A DNA stretch of 64,000 nt, from contig NC_073746.1 in NCBI RefSeq assembly GCF_029784135.1, positions 259,446,994 to 259,510,993 on the forward strand, read 5' to 3'. The notes below the pieces were generated by a model. That model had not been told where the DNA came from. It saw nothing but the letters and a program-made list of their open reading frames with translations, and made no database searches. The DNA comes from Toxorhynchites rutilus septentrionalis (lineage: Eukaryota; Arthropoda; Insecta; Diptera; Culicidae). The stretch's first letter is position 1, and every line of letters starts with the position of its first letter. Positions 35,128-48,593 of the stretch are shown here, one piece after another. The position numbers were made by a program, and so were the translations under genes.

Positions 35128-37166
35128 GTACATAGTACTACGAGGCTTTGCCTACCACTCAGCTTAGTGCTCTTGGTGCACTTCAACAATTTCTAATTGA
35201 AGGGTAACTATGCCTTTCCTTAGCATCCAATCGTGTATTGTATGGCAGGGCAAGGACAATGATACGCTTACTGCTCTTCCCATGTTTGCATAGAAGACGT
35301 AATCACCAACACCTTTAGGGTTGGGAAAACGCAATTTTGTTGTTGCCTGTAAGCGTAACCATGCAAATTTTTATTATCGGCAATAAGATTAAAACATATT
35401 TTTTCCATTTGGAGAATGCTTGCGTCTATTTATTCGTTTCAATCGTTTCAATCAATGTTCGTTCGCATAGCTAGACGTAATCACCAACTTGCTCTGTCTG
35501 TAGCGTTAGTATATACATTTCCGATAATAGTCAGAACGTCTCCGTCGGTAATTTCTGTTGTTTTCGGATAAAATCAAAAAGGTTTGGAAGAAATTTAGTG
35601 GAATGTCTGGAAAAGGTGCTGTTGATTTGTTGCGAGTCTACGATAGTACTTTTTTCCTGAATTCTCTGGTATAAGATAAGAACAGCAGGTTCGCGTTTTT
35701 CAATCAATTGAATTTGTGAAGGCAATCTGCAATGTTGGTAATTTAAGCAACATGATTTACCGATATCACGATCAATCGCATAAAGATGGTGGAATGACTT
35801 ACACCAACGGTATGAGTAAATGCTGAGTATGTGGAATAATTCGATGTCGAATCCGAGGAGTTATAATGCTAAGAACCAATATTATCTCAATTTTACTACT
35901 GATCTTATTGTTTCATTATCTACTTGAAGATTCAAATGCAGAAATTTAGGTAATACTAACACTAAAAAAACAATTGCTTTTCTTTTTTCATCGCAGTGCA
36001 TAAAAAAAGGTAATTATATGAGCAGTGTTTCAATGGTTTCTTATACTCATCTATTAGGAAACACTAAGTAATAAGACTCGTGACTGGCATGTTTGGACTC
36101 TACAAAGATTCAAATGTAGATTTAGCTTATAACCCATAATACTTATAATTGTTGATTTTCGAACTATGTATGAAAGCTGTATGGAACTACGTCTATGATG
36201 CGGACAAACAGTGATTTTTCGGAAACGTTTTTTTCAAAATTACTCAAATGTTTTCGAACAAATGTATGTTTGTTAGAAAACGAATTACATTGCGTAGAAT
36301 GCAAAACGGCGGAAAAGCCGATTTTGTTCATTTTGTCGCTTACGTCTCCTATACAAACAGTCAGTGCAGTGCTCTAGGGCTGTCGATCGAATTTCCAATC
36401 CGAAAAATACGTTAGTCAGTGGCGAGATTCGAGTCTTTCCCTTCCTATTTGTGTGTGCCGTTCCATTAATTCTTGCCCTTGTGACGGCCGTTTTTCATTA
36501 TCCAGCACGTAGCGTAAACGGCACGTACCTTCACGGACAAACAAATACATTATGTATTTATATTAGGGACTGTCCACATACCACGTGGATACGACAAATA
36601 CATTATGTATTTATATTAGGGACTGTCCACATACCTCGTGGACAACTTTAGGGGGGTAGGGGATATTAAAATATCCACTCTTGGCCACGGAGAGGGGGAG
36701 GGGGTATAGACTATGTCTACGTGGACTCGTAGAATAAATATTTTTTCAAATATAATCACCGATACATTCTTAATTAAAAAGCTATTCCGTGTTCAATAAT
36801 TTTAAAACTGCGCTCCATATATTTAAATTAAATTATTGAACTTTTTCACTGAAATCCATACTCTGAAAATAATTTACGTAAACTGTGGACAACCTATTTC
36901 CTATGATCCTATGACTTTTATAGTTATGGGCAATGCATATACTTTCATAGTCAAAAATTATAAAAACTAAACGATTCCATAATGGTTGAGTTTTCATGAT
37001 ATGACACATACGATTTTTTCATCAAATATAATTTTCTATACATTTTGTTCTATCTCGAGAACAGTTAGTCTGAGGATAAAAATGTGTGAATAATGTTTCA
37101 TGCAGAATTACGTGTAAAATTTTTTTTGTATTACTTTTCTCTCTATATTACTTATTGTATTCAAAG
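35128..37166. other. Mostly unique sequence; one short tandem duplication
   Basis: No gene is recognised. GACGTAATCACCAAC occurs at 35299-35313 and, as AGACGTAATCACCAAC, at 35473-35488. The 53-bp duplication at 36541-36645 is listed separately. Confidence 0.35.
36541..36645. repeat. 53-bp tandem duplication
   Basis: ACAAATACATTATGTATTTA followed by TATTAGGGACTGTCCACATA occurs twice, 53 bases apart. The flanking GTGGACAACTTTAGGGGGG and CTACGTGGACTCG near 36720 suggest the second copy is the end of a small MITE (GTCCAC ends). Confidence 0.85.
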
Positions 37167-37796
37167 TACAGGTCGGACTCGATTATACAGAGTATTGATT
37201 TTTTTTCACTTCGGATAATCGTATCCTCCCGATAATCGAGTCATAAAAAAAACAATTTTCTCTCGATAAACGTAATATAATTATGATTTGCACTTATTTA
37301 TTAAACGGTTTTTACATAGGATAACCCGTTTGTATGTTTGTAAATTTGTAACTTTGTAATTTTCTATGTAGTGCTGTACCACATTAATGGAAATTTAACT
37401 CCCATCCTGTTGACCGATTGATCTGAATTTGGAACACATCCTAATCTCTGGTGTCATTATAAAACTGCGTATTCCATGATCTTGAAAATCAAGGATGGCG
37501 GCCGCTACAAAATGGCGGATTATGTACATATTTTCTCAAAATCCCATCAATATGGGTTTTCTCAAAACCCCATCAATATGGACATCGAATGGAAAGGCTT
37601 GACCAGTAGAACACAATCATTTATGGAAAATGTAAATCAAAGATGGCGACCACTACAAAATGGTGGATTGCAAATTTTCTCAGAACCCCATCAATATGTA
37701 TATCAAATAAAAGGGATTGACTAGTAGAACATAGTTATGTATGAAAAATGCAAATCCAAAATCCGCATAATCAAAAATCCGCCACCACAAAATGGC

Positions 37797-37847
<51 letters not shown>

Positions 37848-39418
37848 CAAAATATCATCAATATGGGTATCAAAAGATAGTTGTCGACTAGTAGAACATA
37901 GCAGTTAATGAAAAATTCCGAGATGACCGCAGTCCCCAAACAACTAATTACTTTTTAACCTGTTTCCTATGTATGTTTGAATGTTTGTAGGGTGGTCCCA
38001 CATTAATAGAAAATTGACCCCGTCCTGTGAACTGATTTATCTGAAATTTGGAACATATATTTAATTCTACTGTCATTATAAAACTGTGTATTACATGATC
38101 TTGAAAAACTCAATTTGGCCGTCGTTAAAAAATGGCTGAATGATTTGACTTGGAGAACACGAAACATAATAAACAACATATATTCAAAAAGGTCGCCGCA
38201 ACTAAATGGTCGACTATGTATTTTTTGCAATCCCCTCAATATCGGTATCAAATGAAATTATTTGACTAATAGAATACAGTACATCATGAAAATATTCCGA
38301 AATAAACGTTGGATTTCCATTATCCACAGTCAGTATTTCATCATATATTCCACGATTTTATTTTAGTCTCATCATTGCCCTAGATTAATGAAGGAACGGG
38401 TGTGATAACTACTAACTGCTACTTGTCTTATTATTTTCTAGCTCTTTGTACATTAAACCGTTTAACTTAAAATTTTTTTTACTCATTTTATTTTTTAGTT
38501 TTTAGAAAATTATCCGTATCATTAATATAGGTATTAGTGTATCATTAGTATACGTATTAGTATGTTAGTATACATTAGTATACATTAAAAACATTCAAAA
38601 AAAAATTCATTTCTTACCTAACTTTTTTCGGAATATTTTGATAATATACAGTATTCTATCCATCAAATCATTTAATTTGATATCAATATTGAGGGAAATG
38701 CAAAAAAAACATAGTCGACCATTTTGTGGCGGCAACCTTTTCGAATTTATGTTGTTCATAGTGCAGTGTATTATCCAAATTAAGCCATTCAGCCATTTTT
38801 GAGCGGCGGCCAAATTGAATTCTTCAAGATCATGGATTACGCAGTTTTATAATGACAGTAGACTTAAATGTATGTTCCAAGTTTCAGATCAATCGTTCAA
38901 CAGGAACGGGGTCAATTTTCTATTAATGTGGGACAACCATACAAAACACTCAAACATACATACAAACAGGGCAAGCTGAATGGAACCATTGAAAAGTAAT
39001 TGTTTATTCGGGAGCTGGGGTCATCTTGGATTTGGATTTTTCATGATCTACTGTATTCTACCAGTCAAGCCCTTTCATTTAATACCCATATTGATCAAGG
39101 TTGTGAAAAAAATATATGTGGCGCTATCTTGTGGTGGCGACCATTTTGGGTTTACATTTTTCATAAATAACTGTGTTCTACTGGTCGACCCCTTCATTTG
39201 ATACCCATATTGATGGGGTTGTACTGGCCGCCATCTTAGATTTGTAATTTTCATAAATAACTGTATTCTGTTAGTCAAGCCCTTTCATATTGATGGAGTT
39301 CTGAAAAAATATGTAATCCGTCATTTTCAAAATTCCAAAAATCAAAAATAAAATACTCCGGATAAGCGAATCTAAAATTTCGGATAATCGAATCCCGGAT
39401 AATCGAGTCCGACCTGTA
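37167..39418. mobile_element. pogo-like TIR element filled with tandem repeats
   Basis: The left end TACAGGTCGGACTCGATTAT is mirrored by the right end ATAATCGAGTCCGACCTGTA, and each is flanked by TA. TA target sites and CAG-type ends with a CGATTATCC core are typical of pogo/Tigger elements. There is no transposase. Inside lie many 90-115-bp units with CCATCAATATGG, GGCCGCC and AAAATGG motifs in both orientations, and a (TA)n at 37800-37839. Length is 2252 bp. Confidence 0.7.
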
Positions 39419-39448
39419 TTGGAATTTCGTCAATTCCTATGAATTAAT

Positions 39449-39690
39449 ACGAGGGTCGTTCAAAAAATAAGTTTCAGTGCATCAGAAATCGCGGAAAAAT
39501 AAAGTTAGGACAAAAAACAAGGTGATTTTCGACATCTACATTTTATTTTCTATTTTCCTACATAATCACCGTAACTCAAGAGCAATTGAAAAAAAAAACA
39601 AATAGACTGTGTTCGAGCATTCTCCTTACTCCCCAGACCTCGCCCATAGCGACTATCACTTATTCCCGGTTCGTAACATTCCAATAAACC
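39449..39690 (+). pseudogene. Internally deleted mariner relic
   Basis: It begins with ACGAGGGTCGTTCAAAAA, typical of mariner terminal repeats. Near 39610-39665 one frame reads EHSPYSPDLAHSDYHLFP, the mariner block with the third catalytic aspartate (YSPDLA.SDYHLF). Everything between is deleted. Confidence 0.7.
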
Positions 39691-42532
39691 TTTAACAATA
39701 CATTCCAATAAAAGTCACCGCGTGACTGACGATTGTAGCATTTTTATGGGTTTTAACTCTGAGAGAGTTTGAATTTCAGCAAACTTTCTTTTCCTTAACG
39801 GACTAAAGCTGAAAAAGGAGCAAATGTCCTTACCCAGCTCTCAGGCATGTGTTGACATACATATAATGCACACAGGACCATAATATGGAAAACACATTCT
39901 ACTGTAAACAAGTCTGGGCAAAATAGAATGTAATTTGACACTTGAGCAAATGAAAAAAGAAGATTAAATAAAAAACGCTGGATGAAACTGTAAAAAATTT
40001 AAAAAGCTGGAGATTTTTTGCCTTTGGCTGTTTTGCTGGCATGGTTTAAAAAAACTGGCAATATACAGGAAAAACAGGAAGATTGGCAACTCAGGTTGCG
40101 ACACCTTTACTTCGACACTATAAAAAATTAGGGTGGGTAGCGCCATCGCTCTGATCCAGGGGGGGGGGGGTCACTTCAGAACCATAATTTTCTAACATAT
40201 ATTTAAAAAAAGGAAACTTCTGTCCTCTGTGAGAAGCACGACAACTGTTAGAAAACATCGTAAAGGTGTCTTATCATACAATGCAATGTTGAAGTCGTTG
40301 AAAAACTAATATTTTAGGTCTTTAAAATTTAGGTAGTCAGTCCCATTTTCAGAGGGATACAAAACGAATATTGTTATAGTTGTCTGGATATTTCGCATTC
40401 GACTGAAATGAGGAGAAAAAAACTAAACAGAACTTGAAATGAAAATCGTCTAGTATAGTTTAATAAGAAGAAATTAAACCAATATTGAGAGCTCAAGCAT
40501 TGGAAACGATCTGATGTCAGTTCATAAAGTCAATATTATAAACCATCCCAACGAAGCGAGAAATTTTTGCTATCGCAGCACGTTATTCTTTCATTAGTCT
40601 AAATAAACAAAATTTTGTGGAAGCGTTTGAAATTGCGAAAAGTGTTATCTTGCGCACGTCTCTCGCGCTGAATTCTAGCATGTATGTGGTGGGTTTTCCC
40701 ATCATCCCGACTTTTTTCGTCCTTTTCACAAGACTTTTATTGCTACCCAAACCCTTGGAGAAGAATGAAAATCTCCCTAATCTCATTCTCGATGTCATCA
40801 CATTCACCGCTACAGAGTACGGTACAAGATGAATTAATTTTCACTCCATGTAAGTGTAACCATCCTCACCGGAGCGGGGAATACCGTTCGCCCGGTAAGT
40901 ATAACGACGGGGCAAGGAATCGAGAGCACCAGGAAAAGTTCCGGCTGTCTGAGCTCGCGCCCGGGTGGCCCGGCTACTGCGGCGGAAGAATAATGACTCT
41001 CCGGCGCGCGTTTGTTAAAAAGATGCAAATTCATAAAAGTGGAAAATTATGTTTAATTTTCCCCCAGCGTCCGGGCATTCCAGTATTAGCGCGAATGTGT
41101 GTGAGTTTTGCTGTTGTGGCGGAAGGAGCGTTTTTTCTCATTGTTGGTCGTGTCTCTTCCGAAACGGTGTACAGGTTTTCGCCACCTCCACTTCTACCGA
41201 TGCCGCTGGCCGTCGCTTTAGTAACTCATTTCGGAACCAAAGGCAGTCGAAATTGTGGGAACACTGGAACAGAAAGCTTTTGGGCGCAAGTATCCATCGA
41301 GCGTGACAGCCCAAATGAGATTAAAATATTATATTTATTTTTATTAGCATAATTCATGAAAAATTTACTACGTCAGGGGTTTTGTGTGCAGGTCCCCGTA
41401 CCTCTCGATGGTGTTTTTGAGACGGTGAGGAAGTGAAGCTGTAAAGACTCCCTTATGTGTGTGGATATCACTCTGAACTCCGTTGATGGGATGGTCATGA
41501 ATCAATCCACCTTTTTTAAGTTTCAACGCATAACGTCAATTTAATAAATTTATCGAAAAAGTTTAACATCGAAGGGCATCGAATAAACATTTGAAAAAAG
41601 GTAAAATTCCGGATAACCCTTGTTAGCGAGGGTTTCGCACATTGTTAGATTTAATTGTAAAACTCCGGACCGACCCGTGCGTACGCAGGAGAATGTGTGA
41701 ATGTATATCCTCGCGGTTTTCCAAATCGCATTTCCACACACGCAGGGACACGTAAAAGTAAAAAAAAACTCCCCATTTTCAGATGAAAAATGTGCCCAAC
41801 AAGTCCCACACTCTAACGGTTGCCTTTTATTCAGGGATCCGCAAAGCTGTTGATGGGAAGATACATGGAAATGTGTGTGCGTGTGTAAGCGAGATTTTAT
41901 GATTTGGCATAAGCTGGTTAATCGGCAACAAGTAGCTCTCTGTATGCAGGGTGTGGGCGACTCACGCAGTTGGCGTTATTAGATTGTTGAAGGTGATGTC
42001 GCGGTTTGGTACATCATGACAGCGAATAGAGGAAAAAGCCGTTTCGATGCTAACAAGAAATAAAATTCCCCTAATTGTGTCTTCCCAACGTAAACAGAAG
42101 CATTATCGTTCTGTATTTTTTTTCTGGTATTTCAACCATCGCGTGTTACGGAGATGATACCATTATGCTAAAACGAAAAAAAAAATCCTGGAGCCGTTGC
42201 CAAATTGTTCAGACTTAGTTCTAATTATTTTTTAAAATTTCCAACTGAAAAATTAAGTTTTAAAATGTTGCGTTCAAATTTTCAATCCAACGAATCATGC
42301 TTTATATTTATTTTACTTCAAGCTTTTCTTCAAAAGTGGGTATAAAACCTCCTTATATTTTGCATCAACAGAAAATATAATCCAAATTAATATTAACAAT
42401 GATACGACCTATTCTATCTTAACAATAGACTAGTCTAGTGCTTGGATAGGAACCCACTCTTATTAACATGATGAGATAAGTGATAATCGAAAACATGATA
42501 ACAGCGATTTAACACACGACATATACAGTAGA
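39691..42532. other. Mostly unique host-like sequence
   Basis: The GC-richer island 40600-41350 contains a 222-codon plus-strand frame (40684-41352) and two overlapping frames. I find no domain, no start context and no similarity, so I treat these as chance. Bases 40020-40100 carry CAGGAAAAACAGGAAGATTGGCAACTC, a relative of the repeat end near 29005. Confidence 0.4.
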
Positions 42533-42600
42533 ACCACGATTATCCGCAAAATAGTCGGGCTAGTTCAACGAGTATAACGAAAATCGCGGATAACGCAATA
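42533..42600. mobile_element. Isolated pogo-like terminal repeat
   Basis: TACAGTAGAACCACGATTAT followed by CCGC, then GCGGATAACGC near 42575, resembles the ends of pogo/Tigger elements. I did not find the matching far end. Confidence 0.4.
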
Positions 42601-42946
42601 AAGGGCTAAAGGTTGGGGTACAAACACGAAAAAAATATATTTTAGCATGGAAACTATATTTTACCAATACAGAAATTATTGAACTATCCATCTGTAAGGT
42701 CGTGTACATCAGTGATCAATTGACAAATTTCGTGAAGGTTTATAGAATTACTAGAGAACTCGCATCCTCGCAGAGAAGATCTAGGTCGATTAGTTGACCA
42801 CGAATTCCATAACTACGAAGATTTAAGAAATTGTTCCAAGACAACAGTCGCAAAACAAAGTGAACAAACTTACGTTGTATTACTTTCATCGAAAAAAAAA
42901 ACATTTCGAAGCTTCGAAATAAATATTGTGATATGGTCTTTAACAG

Positions 42947-44819
42947 TGCATATTGGTCCAGGAGATGCATTTAAGTGGACATTAGCATTTAGAGCTTGAC
43001 AGTTATTCTCTAGACAAAAACTGTCTTAGACAAAGTTGTTACTCATAATAGAGCGCCCGCTTTTATGTTGTCAAAAATAGGGTGACCAAAATTTTCGGTG
43101 AAATAAAAGATATAACTTTCTTATCTTTATAGATAGAGGTAAATATCGTTCGACAATGTTGTAGCTCCAATCATTCGAGACATCTTTGTAGAACAAAGTT
43201 TTTCTCTATCTCTTGAAATAACCGATATAGCGTCTTTTTTCTATGTTACATTAAGGTCACCATGAAAAAAAAAACTGTTTTTTGCTCTAACTTTTATGTT
43301 TCAAATTTTACATGCAAACTGTATTCGAGAGACTTTTAGAGCTTACTAATACAAATATTTTTCGAAGCAGAACTTGTCAATATCTCAACTTTACTCAAAG
43401 TTATTGATATTTCTTCCCAAAAAACATGCTCTTTTCATATGTTCGTCATTCTTTCTGAGGCAAACGTAAACAAAGTTTATTGGCGGCATTTGAAAGAGCG
43501 TATTTAACTCTAAATGATGTGTGATTTTCAAAACTATGTTATTTTTTGTGTTTGAGTAAATTAAAATTGAAATCATGAGATTTTGGGTAAAAAACCATCA
43601 ATAACTTTGAGTAGGATTAATATATACACAAGTTCTGCATCACAAAATTTTGGTATCGATAAGCTCTAAAAGTCGTACGAATACAGTTTTGATGTTGAAT
43701 TTGAAATATAAAAGTTAAAGCAGAAAAAATCCGTTTTTTCATGGTCACCTTAATGTAACTTATAAAAAAAGCGTTAAATCGATTATTTTAAAAGATATAA
43801 AAAAACTTTATTCCAAGAAGTTGTTTAAAATTACTGGGGCTACAACGTTATTGAACTATGTTTATCTCTATTTATAAAGATAAGGAAGTAAGATTTTTCA
43901 TTTCATCGACAATTTTAGTCACAATATTTTTGATACCATAAAAATGAGTGCTCTATATGTAACAACTTTGTCTAAGACAGTTTTTGTCTGAACAATAAAT
44001 ATCTCCCACAAAGTTGTTTTTAGCGCCTTCTATCTGAGTAGCCTTAGGGTAACTATTAAAAAAACTGGTTCTTTACTCAAACTTTTATATTTAAAATTCT
44101 ACATCAAAATGGTCTTCGTACGACTTTTAGAGCTAATCAATACCAACATTTTGCTATACAAAAAATGTCAATATATTAATCCTGCTCAAAGTTATAGGTG
44201 GGGTTTCATCCAAATACTCATGATTTCAATTTTAATTTACTCAAACACAAAAAATAACATAGCTTTGAAAATTACATATTATATAGAGTGAAATCTGTTA
44301 TTTTAAATTCCGTCAACAAACATTTTTTATGTTTTCCCCAGAAAGAATGACAAACACATGAAAAGAGCGTGTTTTTTGGGAAGAAATATCAATAACTTTG
44401 AGTAAAGTTGAGATATTGACAAGTTCTGCATCGAAAAATGTTTGTATTAGTATGCTCGAAAAGTCTCATGTAAAATTTGAAATATAAAAGTTAGAGCAAA
44501 AAAACAGTTTTTTCATGGTCACCCTAACGTAACATAGAAAAAAGGCGCTATATCGGTTATTTCAAGAGATAGAGAAAAACTTTGTTCTACAAACATATCT
44601 CAAATAATTGGAGCTACAATATTGTTGAACTATGTTTACCTCTATCTATAAAGATAAGAAAGTTAGATCTTTTATTTCATCGAAAATTTTGGTCACCCTA
44701 TTTTTGACAACATAAAACCAAGCGCTCTATCATGGGTAACAACTTTTTTTTTTCCAGAGAATAACTGTCAAGTTCTAAATGCTAATTTCCACTTAAATGC
44801 ATCTCCTAACCAATGTGCA
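42947..44819. mobile_element. Four-armed foldback element (1.87 kb)
   Basis: The outer ends mirror each other: GGAGATGCATTTAAGTGGA at 42960 and its reverse complement ending at 44807. The arms at 42947-43575 and 44330-44819 pair for most of their length. The centre holds two further diverged copies, so the order is forward, reverse (about 43585-43995), forward (about 43960-44300), reverse. Repeated landmarks are GGTCACC, TTTATAGATAGAGGTAAA, TTTTAGAGCT and CTTTACTCAAAGTTATTGAT. No coding content. Confidence 0.75.
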
Positions 44820-44869
44820 GTGAGGCTTGAATCTCTAAGAGCACGCGTTTGTTGTGCACCAGCTGGAAA

Positions 44870-45508
44870 ATCTATCAAATTCTAATAATTACGAAAACAA
44901 AATTCTATTTTCTTCCCAAGTGTAATATTTTTCTAAATAAGAATAGCTCATTGGATTTAATTTGATGTGTCGATCATATGAATCGGTCCATCATTTCAAT
45001 AGTTATTAATTTTTTTGGTGGAAAAAGGGGTAAAATTGATTTTTCGAACCATCCGTTAATTTTGAAAAATCATGACTCAAGAACAAAAATATACGCGTCT
45101 CGGATTTATGAATATGTTATGTAAAAAACCTCAGCTTTAAAAAGAAAAATATTAAAAAGTATAGCGCTCTTGCCGACGTATACCCGAGACGTATAAAAAA
45201 CAATTAAAAAAAACAAATATAATCAACAATTATGAAAACAAAATCCAATTTTTTTGCACGTGTAATTTTTTTTAAATTTGATATGTTGATCATGGGAATC
45301 GGTCCAGTACTTCAAAAGTTATGAGTTAAAAAAAAGTCATTTTTTGATAAAAGGAGAAAAGGTTGATTTTTTGGACAACCCTAAAATGGAAATGGTAACC
45401 CTAATAAATAAATAGAAAAATACGGTTCCAATGTTTTTCGGTAAAGAACAAAATTACTACTTTTCACGAAAATCTGAGGATCAGTATATCGGTTTGGCAT
45501 GGAATGGC
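44870..45508 (-). repeat. Truncated copy of the 13.9-kb foldback family
   Basis: It ends in ATATCGGTTTGGCATGGAAT then GGC, the right end of that family, and contains repeated GATCAT.TGAATCGGTCCA arms. The left terminus is missing. Confidence 0.6.
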
Positions 45509-46050
45509 TGAAATGAGATAAACCGCCTGTGGCGTTTCCTTAGTTTGGACTGTGTACGAGGTAGTAGTGGAGTATTTTATTCTGTCAATTGTTTAAGTTG
45601 CATTTCAAGGTAGCCGGTGATACATTTTTGATAGCTTTTGCGAATTGGTATTTGTGATCATATCTGTGTAGCGAACACCAGGAAAGTTAATCTAACTAAA
45701 AAATAACTACGTTCAACTATTTGAATTCTATGAGAAGTTACCATCCTAGCCCTAAGGAAGAAAGCGCTGTACAACAACATATACCAAGAAGTTGGACATA
45801 AAAGAATTATGATGATAGAAGATCAGAAATATAATGCAGTCAGTTGTGAACGCAACAGTCTAAGATACATGGAAAATATGCCCCTGAATGTAGAATTGCT
45901 TTTGTATTCAAAATAATTAATAATGAAAAAAAAACTATATTTTAATTTAAAGGAAAATACAGTTAGCTATAAGCGACTGTATACATGTGGTTTCTCAGGC
46001 AACGTGAACTCAACCAAATCCATTCTTCTGAAGATATTCACTGACAGACT
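45509..46050. other. Unassigned sequence
   Basis: No gene or repeat relation is seen. Confidence 0.3.
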
Positions 46051-47762
46051 AACACAAATTTCTGCATTACTCGAGAATTAATAAAGCAAATAAAACCAAA
46101 TTTGGCATGTGGAGGTTTTAGGGTGCAATAAACGTTTTTACGGTGGTTAGACACTCCACCCCCCTCTCTAAGACGTGGGCTGCCATACAAATGAAACACA
46201 AATTTCTGCATTACTCGAGAATTCATCAAGCAAATGAAACCAAATTTGGCATATAGAGGTTTTAGGGTGCAATAAATGTTTTTACGATGGTTAGACACTC
46301 CACCCCCTCTCTATGGGGGAGCTGCAATTCAAATAAAAGACAAATTTTTGCATAACTCGAGAATTAATCAAGAAAATGAAACCAAATTTGGAATATGGAG
46401 GTTTTAGGATGCAATAAATGTTTCTATGGTGGTTAAACACTCCACCCCCTCTCTAAGGGTTGGCTGCAATACAAACGAAACACAAATTTCTGCATAACTC
46501 GAGAATTAATCAAGCAAATGAAACCAAATGTGACATTTAGAGGATTTAGGGTGTAATCAATATTTTTACCGTGGTTAGACATTCCACCCCCTCTCTAAGG
46601 GAGAGCTGTCATACAAATGAAAGACAAATTTCTGCATAACTCGAGAACTAATCAAGCAAATATAGCTAAATTTAGCATGCGTAGGTTTTAGGGGACACGA
46701 AACGTTTCTATGGTGAATTGACACTCCTCCTTTCTCTCTGACGGGGAGGGTGGGGGTATGGAATACTGCCATACAAATGAAGCATAAATTTCTGCATAAT
46801 TCAAGAACTAATCAGGCAAACGGAACCAAATTTCGCATATGGAGGTTTTAAGGTTAGACATTCCTTTCTCCTTTCTGAAAAGGGGGAGGGGGAGGGTGCT
46901 AAACAATACGCGCAGTAATCAAACAAATGGAATCATACTTAGCATATAGAGGTTTTAGGGATCGATAAACGTTTCTATGATAGCTCGACACTTTCCCCCT
47001 CTCTATGGGGGGGCTACCATACAAATGAAGCATAAATGTCTGCATAACTCAAGAACTTATCAGGCAAATAGAACCAAATTTGGAATATGAGAGTTATTGG
47101 GTACGAGAAATGTTTCTATGATAATATGACACCCCTCCATTCTCTGGAATGGAGAGGGGTTTCCATAAAAATTATACACATATTTCAACCAAACATGACA
47201 ATTGAAAGTTTTCGGAAAACTCTGAAGGAAAAAAGAGGAAAATTCGGAGAATTCAATGCCCATGTGTTCTACAATTACATGTTGACAAGTCCATTTGATG
47301 TTTGCGGTACCGAAATTAATCTTCGTTCGAAAGTGGAAATGAATCTTAATGTGATAAAACGCACTCCTGTATCGTCTTCTATCTATATAAATAAAAATGG
47401 ATCGCCGAATATGTTGATAAGAGCAAAACTGGAGAAAGAAATGTTCCGATTTAGGGCTGTCTTCATTCTATCATATTTTCTGTATCGAACATTTATTCCA
47501 TGTAACGGAGGAACATGTTATTTGCAAATGGATGAAAAATCTTGCACGAGAATTGTGTCTGAAAATAATCTGATATTATAATGTCGAGTTTTGGTAGAAG
47601 TACTGAAATTTTCTAGTAAGAAATAATTTTAAAGGGTAGATTAGAAGATCAATCAATGAACAGTTCGGTGATTGAACCCATGAACGTGTGCTTAGTAAGA
47701 AAACGAGGATGTGATAACAAAAAATAAGTTTTGGGCGGGACGAAGTTTGCCGGGCCAGCTAG
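46051..47762 (+). mobile_element. 5'-truncated Helitron, tandem-repeat type
   Basis: It starts inside a repeat unit (ACACAAATTTCTGCATTACT) and has about seven units of about 142 bp, each with CTGC(C/A)ATACAAATGAAACAC and GGTTAGACACTCCACCCCC. It ends GCCGGGCCAGCTAG before T. The last 380 bases begin with TCTATATAAATAAAAATG, itself a Helitron-like 5' end, so a shorter Helitron may form the 3' part. A 164-codon frame at 47087-47581 crosses these parts and is only partly mirrored in the other copy. Confidence 0.7.
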
Positions 47763-47780
47763 TGATAAATAAACAAATAA

Positions 47781-48039
47781 TTGAGAGGCTTAGAATGAAA
47801 GGGGTGTAAGTGATTTGATCGATTTCTCTACATCGACTCTCTCTTTTGGTCATAGCTTAGCCTCAAAAACATTCCCAGCTGTATTTGACAATTTGGAAGA
47901 TAGGTCAGAACCTCACCTATCAGATTCTATAGCAAACTTAAATTGGACCGTTTTTGCAATTGAGTTATTTACTAAAGAAAAAGTTGATGAAGAGAAATCG
48001 ATCAAGTCACTTACACCCCTTGCATTCTAAGCCCCTCAA
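47781..48039. mobile_element. MITE with GAGGCTTAGAATGCAAGG-type TIRs, copy 1
   Basis: The left end TTGAGAGGCTTAGAATG and the right end CATTCTAAGCCCCTCAA are inverted, followed inward by AGTGA(T/C)TTGATCGAT in inverse. A 71-codon frame is contained but has no family match. Downstream (48060-48130) lies a piece related to 4890-4960. Confidence 0.75.
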
Positions 48040-48593
48040 CTATAGTAAAAACATTCTTTGTTTTATTTTTTTCAGAGCTCGAAAAAACGTCCAAAATTCA
48101 TGCATCTACACTAGAATACCCCCTTAAGTCAGAAAACACCTTTCCAACATAAAAAAATACATATATCGGGAATCTCTTAGGAGATGACAGAGGATTCTCC
48201 TACGCATATGGTCGAATTTCGACAATGATATAGTTATGGAACTTTTTTTTTTTGTTTCGGGCTCTGTTCGCTTCAAATTGGCTTTACCTAAAAAATACGC
48301 TAGGTAAGACGATTTTGTTGCTTCCGTTTGAATTATGAGAGAATTTTATACTTTATATATTTTTTTTATATTTCCAATATTTTATATTTATTAAGTAAGA
48401 TTTAAGTATCACTTTGAGAGCAAAAAACTAAAAAGTTAGAAGTTTTTAAGTTGTTGCTATAAATTTTATCCTAGAAAATACATAATAAACTTGATTGTTT
48501 CTATCAATTAAATTGAAGCCCTCTCAAAGCCCTCTATAATTTGTTCTTTGGCATCTAACCGCTATATATTTTTTAAATTTGGCTACAATATAA

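Noticed and set aside
40684..41352. 222-codon plus-strand open frame
   Set aside because: No domain, no coherent hydrophobic or charged pattern, and overlapping frames on both strands in a GC-richer patch. Probably chance.
47087..47581. 164-codon frame as a gene captured by a Helitron
   Set aside because: Only part of the frame is similar in the other Helitron copy, and there it is broken. It spans the junction of two Helitron parts and has no recognisable domain.
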